From assembly GCA_044223995.1 (NCBI GenBank), contig JBGALE010000010.1, forward strand, positions 1-64,000: DNA of 64,000 nt, in the 5' to 3' direction. This document shows positions 1 through 7,271 of this stretch, one piece after another. Under the pieces are notes generated by a model. It made no database searches and was not told where the DNA came from. It was given only the letters and a program-made list of their open reading frames with translations. The stretch is from JACMLD01 sp044223995 (GTDB lineage: Bacteria > Bacteroidota > Bacteroidia > Chitinophagales > Chitinophagaceae). Both the position numbers and the translations under genes were made by a program. How positions within the stretch are numbered: position 1 is the stretch's first letter; every line of letters begins with the position of its first letter.

Positions 1-71
1 ATATCCACGAAATATCCCAGCGCAGCTACAATGACTGCAAGGCCGAGAACAGAATGATTTTTTTGCTCCAT
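1..71 (-). CDS. MFS transporter, N-terminal fragment (runs off left edge)
   Basis: Reading leftwards from an ATG at 71, the frame stays open to the window edge and gives about 23 residues. They begin MEQKNHSVLG and end ALGYFVD. A short charged start, then a hydrophobic helix ending in a Gly-Tyr-Phe-(hydrophobic)-Asp motif, is typical of the first transmembrane helix of major facilitator superfamily sugar/acid transporters. It starts 7 bases after the DedA stop on the same strand, so the two are probably co-transcribed. The substrate cannot be inferred. The call rests on one helix only, so it could be another polytopic transporter. Confidence 0.55.
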   Translation of the reverse strand, partial: MEQKNHSVLGLAVIVAALGYFVD

Positions 72-77
72 TCAGTT

Positions 78-785
78 TTATTTTTGTGAAGGCGTTCCGT
101 GGTCTTTGTCAGTATCAACGCGCTTCCCGAAAAACAATTTATACAATACAGGCAATGTTGTAATTAAAATAATTCCAATTACGATCAGTTCCAGGTGCTT
201 CTTGAGATCGATGCCTAACTCCACACGGAAGAATTTCTCCAGGTAATGCCCAGCCATCAGCATACTGAATACCCATGCGGCGCAACCAATAATATTATAA
301 AATATAAATTTCTTTTTGTCCATCTCCACAATCCCGGCTACGATGGGCGCGAAGGTGCGCACAATCGGCAGGAACCTCGCAAATACAATGGCCTGCCCAC
401 CATGTTTTTCATAAAAGTCTTTTGCACGCAGCAAATGTTTTCTCTTAAAGAAGAACGTGTCTTTTCGGGTAAACAAAAAATGACCACTCTTTTTTCCAAA
501 CCAATACCCTATCATATTACCAAGTATGCCGCAAATAGTGATGAGTATCCATAATACCAGCAAATCGGCAAATGAACTGCCCGTGCTCCCGGTAGGTAAT
601 GTTTCAATCAGCTTGCTGCTGTAAATACCAGCTACAAACAGGAGGCTGTCGCCCGGAAGAAAAAATCCAATCATCAGGCCGGTCTCCGCAAAAACAATGA
701 ACAGCATCACCCATAATCCGCCGTTGTTAATATAAAACTCCGGGTTCAGCAAATCTCTGAATGTAATATTTAGCAGCTCAATCAT
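78..785 (-). CDS. DedA-family membrane protein
   Basis: A 235-residue polytopic inner-membrane protein of the DedA/VTT (SNARE-associated Golgi) family. Early in the chain (residues about 40-50) is the family segment GFFLPGDSLLF. Around residues 130-150 is the conserved FARFLPIVRTFAPIVAG segment, with the Arg and Pro residues typical of the family. Several hydrophobic helices surround these, and the length matches bacterial DedA proteins. Characterised members support membrane homeostasis and lipid (undecaprenyl-phosphate or phospholipid) translocation and are proton-motive-force dependent. Which lipid this one handles is unknown. A start at 785 leaves a normal N-terminus, and the downstream MFS gene follows within 7 bases. 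Confidence 0.9.
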   Translation of the reverse strand: MIELLNITFRDLLNPEFYINNGGLWVMLFIVFAETGLMIGFFLPGDSLLFVAGIYSSKLIETLPTGSTGSSFADLLVLWILITICGILGNMIGYWFGKKSGHFLFTRKDTFFFKRKHLLRAKDFYEKHGGQAIVFARFLPIVRTFAPIVAGIVEMDKKKFIFYNIIGCAAWVFSMLMAGHYLEKFFRVELGIDLKKHLELIVIGIILITTLPVLYKLFFGKRVDTDKDHGTPSQK

Positions 786-866
786 GGTATCTGGTTCTAT
801 GAATTTACGTACTGGCTCTTTTACAAAATCAACCGGTCAGGTAACATTTCCACATCTTCACATTTA

Positions 867-2120
867 TCACACCTTCACATTCACTTCTTCCGTCAATTCT
901 CCTTCCCACTTACTCACCACACTCGTGGCCAGTGCATTTCCGAGCACATTGGTACCGGTACGGAACATATCGCAAAAATGATCTATTGGCAATATTAAGG
1001 CAATTCCCTCGGGTGGAATCTTAAACATAGCGCAGGTAGCTGTCACCACTACCAGCGATGCACGTGGTACCCCGGCAATACCTTTGCTGGTGAGCATTAA
1101 TACCAGCAGCATGGTTAGCTGTGTACCAAGGTCCATATGAATGCCATAGGCCTGTGCAATAGCGAGGCTGGCAAATGTCATATACATCATACTGCCATCG
1201 AGGTTAAAAGAATAACCCAATGGTAAAATGAACGCTACAATTTTATCACGGCAGCCAAATCGCTCCAGTTCTTCGGTAAGTTTGGGAAAAACAGCTTCGC
1301 TGCTGGTAGTACTGAATGCCACCAATAATGGTTGTGCAATTCTTTTCAGCAGGGCAGGTACTCTTTTTCTTAATATAACAAATCCAACCGTTAACAATAC
1401 TGCCCAGAGCAAGGCAATCCCCAATATAAAAAACATCAGGTACAACCCGTAAAACTTAAATACTTCCAGCCCTTTTGTAGCAATAACAGCAGCGATGGCG
1501 CCGAATACGCCGAATGGTGCAAAATTCATCACATATCCCACCATCTTTAAAATAATATGTGCACCGGCATCGAGCGCTTTGACAACGGGCTTTCCATAAT
1601 CACCCACGGCAGTGGTCGCTACACCAAAGAAAATACTGAATACAACAATCTGCAGTATTTCATTCTTGGCCATCGCTTCAAAAATGCTTTTCGGGAAAAC
1701 GTGTTCTACAAATGTTGCCAGCGAAAACTCCTGCGTTTTACCAATCAGGTCTTTGGCACCGGCAGTGTCGGCATTGCTGAGGTTGATGGCTGTGCCGGGA
1801 TGCGACAGGTTAACAATTAGCATACCCAGCAATAAACTCACCAGCGAAGCAGAAACAAACCACAACAATGCCTTGCCGCCTACCCTTCCGACTGATTTCA
1901 AATCACCGAGTTTGGCAATGCCCACCACCAGCGTACAAAATACCAGGGGGGCAATGATCATTTGTACCAGCAGCAGAAATATGCGGGTGAGCAGTTTGAT
2001 ATTATCAGAAAAGGATTTTATAAACGTCTCACTGGAATTAACATGGACGATATAACCAACTATTATACCCACGGCCATAGCAACAAGTATATAGACAGTG
2101 AGACGGTTCTGTTTAGACAT
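867..2120 (-). CDS. Dicarboxylate/amino acid:cation symporter (DAACS family)
   Basis: A 417-residue secondary transporter of the GltP/DctA family in the inner membrane. The re-entrant hairpin signature is seen as TTSSEAVFPK, the substrate/sodium motif as NLDGSMMYM, and the last helix as DMFRTGTNVLGN. The final Asn where glutamate carriers such as GltPh have Asp is the form seen in DctA-like dicarboxylate carriers. The substrate is therefore more likely a C4-dicarboxylate than glutamate, but this is inference. Length is normal for the family. It is transcribed alone, divergently from the permease at 2299. Confidence 0.9.
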   Translation of the reverse strand: MSKQNRLTVYILVAMAVGIIVGYIVHVNSSETFIKSFSDNIKLLTRIFLLLVQMIIAPLVFCTLVVGIAKLGDLKSVGRVGGKALLWFVSASLVSLLLGMLIVNLSHPGTAINLSNADTAGAKDLIGKTQEFSLATFVEHVFPKSIFEAMAKNEILQIVVFSIFFGVATTAVGDYGKPVVKALDAGAHIILKMVGYVMNFAPFGVFGAIAAVIATKGLEVFKFYGLYLMFFILGIALLWAVLLTVGFVILRKRVPALLKRIAQPLLVAFSTTSSEAVFPKLTEELERFGCRDKIVAFILPLGYSFNLDGSMMYMTFASLAIAQAYGIHMDLGTQLTMLLVLMLTSKGIAGVPRASLVVVTATCAMFKIPPEGIALILPIDHFCDMFRTGTNVLGNALATSVVSKWEGELTEEVNVKV

Positions 2121-2298
2121 AGTATTGATTTTGAAGCTTTCACTTCAATCCCCGAAAATTCAAAAAAAATACGACACGGCAAAAACTTTCGCCATTAAAC
2201 AGCCCTTTCCCGCTTAAAAGAAAGGAGGAGGCCGTATTAAATAATTGTTTATTTTACGAGCTTAATAAAGACTTCTTGTAAATCAATACCAAACTACT

Positions 2299-3786
2299 AT
2301 GAGTTTATTCAGGACAAAATCATTGGATGCTTTACTGGCGCAGGCCGACGACTCAAGCAAGAGCTTGAAACGGACATTGACCGCTACCAGTCTGGTAGCC
2401 CTCGGAATTGGCGCCATTATCGGCGCCGGTTTGTTTGTACGAACGGCCGCTGCTGCGGGCGGAAGTGCTGGTCCCGCCGTTACCATTTCATTTATTGTTG
2501 CCGCCATCGGATGTGCATTTGCCGGACTTTGTTATGCGGAGTTCGCTGCCATGATCCCCATTGCGGGCAGCGCTTATACCTATTCCTATACCACCATGGG
2601 TGAATTGGTTGCCTGGATAATTGGCTGGTCGCTCATACTTGAATATGCTTTGGGTGCGGCCACTGTTTCCATTGCATGGAGTGAGTTCTTAAACAAACTG
2701 GTCGGGGGCGGTATTCCCTATGAATGGTGCCATTCGCCGTTTGAATCGCTGAAAAACGATGCAACCGGTGTTGTAACCCACGGAATTCTGAATGTACCAT
2801 CTTTATTCATCCTGTTGATTATTTCATTGTTACTTATAAAAGGTACACAGGAGTCAGCAGTTGTCAATGGTATCATCGTATTTATAAAAGTAGCCATCGT
2901 TATTACATTTATTATCATCGGCTGGCAATTTATCAAACCGGAAAACCATACACCATATTTAATACCGGCTAACCAGCCTGATGCATTATTACCCAACGGC
3001 CAGCCATATAGTTATTCAAGTTTCTTTAATCATGGATGGGGAGGCGTTCTTCGGGGAGCAGGTATTGTATTCTTTGCCTTTATCGGCTTTGATGCGGTAA
3101 GTACCGCAGCTCAGGAAGCAAAAAACCCGAAAAAAGATATGCCCATTGGTATCCTGGTATCGCTGCTTATTTGCACCATATTATATGTATTGTTTTCATG
3201 GGTACTGACAGGTGTGGCTCCTTTCACTGATTTTGTAAAAGCAGGTAAGGAAGCATCTGTGGCTTATGCTATTGAAACATACATGACAAAATATTTATGG
3301 TTGTCCAAACTGGTAACGGTAGGCATCCTTGCAGGATTTTCTTCTGTGATACTGGTCATGCTGATGGGTCAAAGCCGTGTATTCTATTCCATGGCAAACG
3401 ACGGACTATTGCCAAAAATATTTTCTGAAGTCCACCCCAAATTCAGGACGCCTTACAAATCAAATATTCTCCTGTTCATTTTTGTAGGGGCATTCGCTAC
3501 GCTGATCCCGGGCGATATCACCGGTTCCTTAACCAGTATCGGCACCCTGCTGGCATTCGTGATAGTGTGCATCGGAATTTTGGTAATGCGCAAAAAAGAC
3601 CCAAACAGGCTAAGGCCATTTAAAACACCCTTGGTTCCGCTGGTTCCTATCCTGGGTATGGTTGTATGTTCTGCAATGATAATTTCGCTGGATAGTACCA
3701 CACAGATAGTAGCTTTGCTGTGGATGATACTTGGGTTGATTATTTATTTCGCTTACAGCAAAAACCATAGTAATCTAAAAGCGTAA
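2299..3786 (+). CDS. APC-family amino acid permease (cationic amino acid transporter type)
   Basis: A 495-residue inner-membrane permease with about 12 hydrophobic helices. The first helix carries the APC signature (VALGIGAIIGAGLFV), followed by AGPAVTISF. Near residues 255-275 is FFAFIGFDAVSTAAQEAKNP, the helix-6/loop motif of the cationic amino acid transporter subgroup (YfnA-like). Proton-coupled uptake of an amino acid is the expected role; the particular substrate is not readable. The insertion after helix 4 (around residues 140-165) is somewhat long and hydrophilic. The gene stands alone and is followed by a terminator. Confidence 0.88.
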   Translation: MSLFRTKSLDALLAQADDSSKSLKRTLTATSLVALGIGAIIGAGLFVRTAAAAGGSAGPAVTISFIVAAIGCAFAGLCYAEFAAMIPIAGSAYTYSYTTMGELVAWIIGWSLILEYALGAATVSIAWSEFLNKLVGGGIPYEWCHSPFESLKNDATGVVTHGILNVPSLFILLIISLLLIKGTQESAVVNGIIVFIKVAIVITFIIIGWQFIKPENHTPYLIPANQPDALLPNGQPYSYSSFFNHGWGGVLRGAGIVFFAFIGFDAVSTAAQEAKNPKKDMPIGILVSLLICTILYVLFSWVLTGVAPFTDFVKAGKEASVAYAIETYMTKYLWLSKLVTVGILAGFSSVILVMLMGQSRVFYSMANDGLLPKIFSEVHPKFRTPYKSNILLFIFVGAFATLIPGDITGSLTSIGTLLAFVIVCIGILVMRKKDPNRLRPFKTPLVPLVPILGMVVCSAMIISLDSTTQIVALLWMILGLIIYFAYSKNHSNLKA

Positions 3787-3806
3787 TACACCTAATCTTA
3801 ATACAG

Positions 3807-3845
3807 GAAAAGCCGTTCCTTCAACAGGGACGGTTTTCTTTTTTA
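3807..3845 (+). terminator. Rho-independent terminator of the 2299 permease
   Basis: An imperfect hairpin (arms AGCCGTTCC and GGGACGGTT, loop about 6 nt) is followed by a T-rich run. It lies 20 bases after the permease stop. Confidence 0.75.
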
Positions 3846-3860
3846 TACGCTGGGAAACTG

Positions 3861-3868
3861 TAAATTTG
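3861..3868 (+). promoter_or_regulatory. Bacteroidota -7 element before yebC
   Basis: TAAATTTG is a perfect match to TAnnTTTG, 32 bases before the ATG and just past the upstream terminator. No clear -33 TTTG is seen. Confidence 0.55.
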
Positions 3869-3900
3869 CCGGAATTTAATACTTACAACATACTTATTGC

Positions 3901-4623
3901 ATGGGAAGGATTTTTGAAGTTCGTAAAGCCACGATGTTTGCCCGCTGGGACCGGATGGCCAAGCAGTTTACACGTATTGGAAAAGAGATCATTATAGCTG
4001 TCAAGGCCGGTGGACCGGATCCGGCTACCAATCCTGCCTTGCGCAGGTGTTTTCAGAATGCCCGCAGTGTGGGAATGCCAAAGGATCGTGTAGAAGCAGC
4101 TATCAAGCGCGCGCAGGGAAAGGAAATGACCAATTACGATGAGATTTTATATGAAGGATATGGACCGCATGGCGTGGCGATACTGGTAGAAACTGCCACT
4201 GACAACCATGTTCGAACTGTTGCCAACGTGAAAAGCCATTTCAACAAAGGCGGTGGTACTATGGGGACCAGTGGCAGTGTAAGTTTCCAGTTTAAAAAAA
4301 TGGGCGTATTCAAATTAAAGCCCGAAGGATTAAATGCCGACGAACTGGAACTGGAGCTGATTGATGCAGGTTTGGATGAACTGGGAGAAGGCTCCGGCGA
4401 AAATGGTGAACCGATACTGATACTGCGCTGTGCATTTACTGATTTTGGCAGCTTGCAGAAAGCATTGGAAGAAAAAGGTATAACACCCATTAGTTCCGAA
4501 CTGGAATGGATACCATCTGTTACTGTGCCCTTATCCGATACAGAAGCGGAAGAAGTGAGTAAACTGATTGAAAGGCTGGAACAGGATGATGATGTACAGA
4601 AGGTATTTCATAATATGGTTTGA
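3901..4623 (+). CDS. yebC: YebC/PmpR-family protein
   Basis: A 240-residue cytoplasmic protein of the YebC/PmpR/TACO1 family. Conserved stretches are visible in order: the N-terminal motif with ARWDRMAKQFTRIGKEI, NPALRRCFQNARSVGMPKD with IKRAQGK, YEGYGPHGVA, and the central FNKGGGTMGTSGSVSF. The acidic C-terminal half (GLDELGEGSGENGEP and after) matches the family. Members have been described as transcriptional regulators and, more recently, as ribosome-associated factors that ease translation of difficult sequences. The N-terminus differs from the usual MAGHSKW start: here it begins MGRIFEVRKATMFARWD, a form known in Bacteroidota. It is monocistronic, with its own promoter and terminator. 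Confidence 0.93.
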   Translation: MGRIFEVRKATMFARWDRMAKQFTRIGKEIIIAVKAGGPDPATNPALRRCFQNARSVGMPKDRVEAAIKRAQGKEMTNYDEILYEGYGPHGVAILVETATDNHVRTVANVKSHFNKGGGTMGTSGSVSFQFKKMGVFKLKPEGLNADELELELIDAGLDELGEGSGENGEPILILRCAFTDFGSLQKALEEKGITPISSELEWIPSVTVPLSDTEAEEVSKLIERLEQDDDVQKVFHNMV

Positions 4624-4659
4624 TGCAATAACAAATTTGTATCACCAGAAATAAATTTC

Positions 4660-4686
4660 AGGCCCCGCTATGCGGGGCTTTTCTTT
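4660..4686 (+). terminator. Rho-independent terminator of yebC
   Basis: Perfect 7-bp stem GCCCCGC/GCGGGGC with a 3-nt loop, followed by TTTTCTTTT. Confidence 0.9.
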
Positions 4687-5086
4687 TCCGGGATTACAGA
4701 CGAGGTTCCGCTCAACAGTCCTGACCTGTTCTTGCATGAGCAGGATACCAGCTATAAAATAGAGGATTGGTTGTGCCTGGTAAGGCTTTGGGAAGTAGGT
4801 AAAGGCGCAGTTTTCTGCTCAGGTTGCGCTTTTAGTATGGATATAGTATGCCTTTGAATGCCCCGGAATATTAATTGGGTGTATTTAATTAACAACGAAT
4901 TTTCACCGGGATCGTTGCAACAGCAGGTTTTATTTTTTTCTCTCCAATTTTATACCCGGTGCGTGGATATTGCTATTTTACTTAGCGGTACAAACAAGAC
5001 ACCTGTTACTGGTTGGGGTATTTCTTAATCGAATTCATTAACAGGTACAATCCCGCAAAAGCACAAAGAAAAATGCAGTCATTCAT
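4687..5086. other. Gene-free stretch between yebC and the ORF6N gene
   Basis: About 400 bases with no supported gene. A forward frame is open from the yebC terminator to a TGA at about 4857, but it has no start codon of its own and no recognisable motif. It may be a decayed gene end. The rest is AT-rich without clear repeats. Confidence 0.5.
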
Positions 5087-5641
5087 TTAATCATAATGTT
5101 TAAACCCAATCCTGTTCCGCGGAGGAATGGGCTTATTTTGCCTTTCAATTAACTCTTTTAACACGACGAATATATTTTCAATATCCCGGCTATTTCCCTT
5201 TACTTCCTTTCCCAGCTTCGATAACTGTAAAAGGATTTCTTTATGTGTAAATGCATATCTCCTCATTTTAGTAAACACCCTGATAATCCTGATATTGACT
5301 TCAATTGCTGTTTTACTATTTAAAATACTGGATAACATGGCTACACCCTGCTCTGTAAAAACATTTGGTTTATACCGTGTACCTCCCCAACTTGAGGTCA
5401 CAGATTGTGACCTCAAGTTTTTCCATTCTTTATCGTTCAGGGTGAACATAAAGTCTTTGGGGAAACGATCCATATTTCTTTTTACACTTTGATTGAACAC
5501 CTTCGTTTCAACACCATACATTTCTGCCAGGTCTTTACCCAGCATTACTTTTTCGCCACGTACGATGTAAATCTTGTTTAGTATCCCCGGTTCTGAAATG
5601 ATATCACGAATATTTCTTTTTGCCATTGTATTAATTATCAT
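5087..5641 (-). CDS. ORF6N-domain (phage antirepressor-like) DNA-binding protein
   Basis: A 184-residue protein whose N-terminal ~100 residues are an ORF6N/KilA-N-type DNA-binding domain. Visible are the opening YIVRGEKVMLGKDLAEMYGV, VFNQSVKRNMDRFP, then KNLRSQSVTSS and FTEQGVAMLSSIL. The C-terminal part (residues about 125-184) is charged and helical and probably mediates oligomerisation. Phage homologues act as antirepressors; chromosomal copies in Bacteroidota are common and mostly uncharacterised. ATG codons at 5641 and 5626 are both possible starts. The gene stands isolated in a gene-poor stretch. The LRSQSVTSS codons contain a perfect 14-bp inverted repeat, listed separately. Confidence 0.9.
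   Translation of the reverse strand: MIINTMAKRNIRDIISEPGILNKIYIVRGEKVMLGKDLAEMYGVETKVFNQSVKRNMDRFPKDFMFTLNDKEWKNLRSQSVTSSWGGTRYKPNVFTEQGVAMLSSILNSKTAIEVNIRIIRVFTKMRRYAFTHKEILLQLSKLGKEVKGNSRDIENIFVVLKELIERQNKPIPPRNRIGFKHYD
5389..5419. repeat. Perfect 14-bp inverted repeat inside the ORF6N gene
   Basis: AACTTGAGGTCACA (5389-5402), centre GAT, then its exact reverse complement TGTGACCTCAAGTT (5406-5419). It encodes part of the conserved NLRSQSVTSS segment of the ORF6N protein. Dyad symmetry this long is not needed by the codons. Confidence 0.9.
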
Positions 5642-6158
5642 ATTTATTAAATGTCAGCAGGCGAATCATTGCGCTGCCGTTCTGCGAGTATTCATTCTTC
5701 CAGTTACACTATTGATGTAAATTTCAAATCATGCAACTGTCTTTCGTCCATTAAACAAGAAATCATGTAGTATTCAATCATACAGTTAATTCCTTAATAC
5801 CTAAATGGTCAATTTATAAAAACAAAGTGATTTTTACCCGCAGAAAGTTTTCTACCAGGAATTAAAGGAAGCAACCGCATTTAAAAGTTTATGCGCCCGC
5901 CTGGCTTTTCTATCTTAATGTTAAAAGCAACGATAGTACGGCATGACAGGATAAGACCGGCCAAAATCCGGGCTGTTGAAAATAATTAAACGTATGATAA
6001 TGAGTCCCAAACAATAAAACGGCCAATATGCAGTTTTTACAATCCGGGCGGCATAGCTGGCAGGTTTTATAGAAATTATTCTATGGCTTCCTAGTTATTT
6101 TTCTATAAAGCCGCGTGAGGAGGAGAGCTATTTTTGGTGTACAAAAAATATCCGAATC
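5642..6158. other. AT-rich gene-free region between divergent ORF6N and HTH genes
   Basis: About 517 bases with no gene that I can support on either strand. It must hold the promoters of the two divergent flanking genes. Only the -7 element at 6129 is clear. Confidence 0.5.
6129..6136 (+). promoter_or_regulatory. -7 element before the small HTH gene
   Basis: TATTTTTG matches TAnnTTTG, 22 bases before the ATG at 6159, implying a short leader. Confidence 0.45.
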
Positions 6159-6365
6159 ATGAAAAACCATCATCAAAAAAAATCAGTCGCAGGTGAATTT
6201 TACAATTCCTCACAGGTACAGGTACTCCTCCGCGTTGGTACAACAGAATTAAACAGGTTGCGAATCAGCGACGATCTTCACTTTTTCAAAATAGCCGGTA
6301 AAATATTTTATGCCAAACGCGATGTAGAATGGGCAATGAATAAAGTAACGGGACTGTTGAACTAA
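6159..6365 (+). CDS. Small helix-turn-helix (excisionase/MerR-like) protein
   Basis: A 68-residue basic protein. Residues about 15-60 fit the winged helix-turn-helix of excisionase-like proteins: YNSSQVQVLLRVGTTELNRL as the first helices, then an RISDDLHFFKIAGKIFYAK wing and a terminal helix. Such small proteins in Bacteroidota are usually linked to mobile elements, as excisionases or element regulators. No integrase or other element gene is next to it here, so it may be a survivor of a lost element. Start chosen at the only ATG, with a -7 element 22 bases upstream. It has no operon partner. Confidence 0.65.
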   Translation: MKNHHQKKSVAGEFYNSSQVQVLLRVGTTELNRLRISDDLHFFKIAGKIFYAKRDVEWAMNKVTGLLN

Positions 6366-6461
6366 TCAACCCTTATTTATTAAAATCAAAATTAAAAAGT
6401 CAACAATAACAGGTTACTCCCCCTGGAGACTGCATTTCATGAAACCGTATTAAATAATATT

Positions 6462-7064
6462 TCATTCAAACTTCACCATTTGTTTCTGGTAGCATATCAC
6501 CAGGTAACCGTTTTGTGTAGCAGGTGTCCAGGGAGGGCTATTTTTTACCGCTTCTGCAGCTAATGCAGCCAGTTCATCATTCCTGCTACCAATTATGTTT
6601 ACATCGCAAACATCTCCATTGTTATCAACTATAAACTGAATGCCTATGGTAGCAGGCGCATATTTACGAATAACTGACATACGACTACTGCAAAATTCTT
6701 TGAAATAAACATCCCATCCCGCAGCCCCTCCTTTGAAAACGGGCATTTTTTCCGCCCTTACAAATATCCTGGTGAGCAGATTTGATATATCGGTGACTTT
6801 ACTGCTGCGGTAATCACCATTGTGTTGATGTAAAATTTCCGTCTTATAAGTATAGCTGTTGCCTTTTTTTAATTTAATAGTAAATACTTGATTCTTATAC
6901 GACGAAATAATAGTGTCAATATCCTCATCGTGAAATGAATCCAGCGACGGAAGCGTGTCGCGAATTTGGAAATAATTATTTGTTTGAATGCCATATACTC
7001 TTCTTTGATTCACAGGTAGTGCAGCAAGAGATAGTAATATAAAAGGGATCAGTAATTTTATCAT
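6462..7064 (-). CDS. Secreted protein with TonB C-terminal-like domain
   Basis: A 200-residue protein with an N-terminal signal peptide or anchor (MIKLLIPFILLSLAALPV). The C-terminal ~70 residues (130-200) resemble the TonB C-terminal fold: APATIGIQFIVDNNGDVCDV, then ALAAEAVKNSPPWTPATQNG and a final beta strand. In true energy transducers this domain contacts the TonB boxes of outer-membrane receptors. Here the proline-rich spacer of TonB is absent. Many short Bacteroidota proteins of this type are periplasmic and of unknown role. The residues between (about 30-125) are not recognised. It is monocistronic. Confidence 0.7.
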   Translation of the reverse strand: MIKLLIPFILLSLAALPVNQRRVYGIQTNNYFQIRDTLPSLDSFHDEDIDTIISSYKNQVFTIKLKKGNSYTYKTEILHQHNGDYRSSKVTDISNLLTRIFVRAEKMPVFKGGAAGWDVYFKEFCSSRMSVIRKYAPATIGIQFIVDNNGDVCDVNIIGSRNDELAALAAEAVKNSPPWTPATQNGYLVICYQKQMVKFE

Positions 7065-7195
7065 AGCAGGTTATATGAATAAAAAAGTAATTAAGCAGTT
7101 ACCTAAGGTTTTTCCCAATTCACTAATTTAATAAAACTATCCGGCCTCTTTTTGTTGATTTTTCCAATTACTCTTCAATTCTACCACTTACAATC

Positions 7196-7215
7196 CCAAT
7201 TATTAATTCTTAATT
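7196..7215. repeat. Left arm of a 20-bp inverted repeat flanking the gamma-glutamyltransferase gene
   Basis: CCAATTATTAATTCTTAATT is the exact reverse complement of 9134-9153. The arms lie 57 bases before and 18 bases after the intervening gene. The sequence is AT-rich and continues into related TTCTAATTCTTAATT copies. Confidence 0.85.
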
Positions 7216-7271
7216 TCTAATTCTTAATTAACCATCGCCTTCCTTAACTTTAAGCAGCAAAACTTCTGTTT

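Noticed and set aside
1612..2055. Forward-strand gene of 147 codons opposite the symporter
   Set aside because: It is the antisense shadow of a clear DAACS gene, whose motifs explain the sequence.
4687..4860. Coding remnant following yebC
   Set aside because: The frame is open for about 55 codons but lacks a start codon and any recognisable motif.
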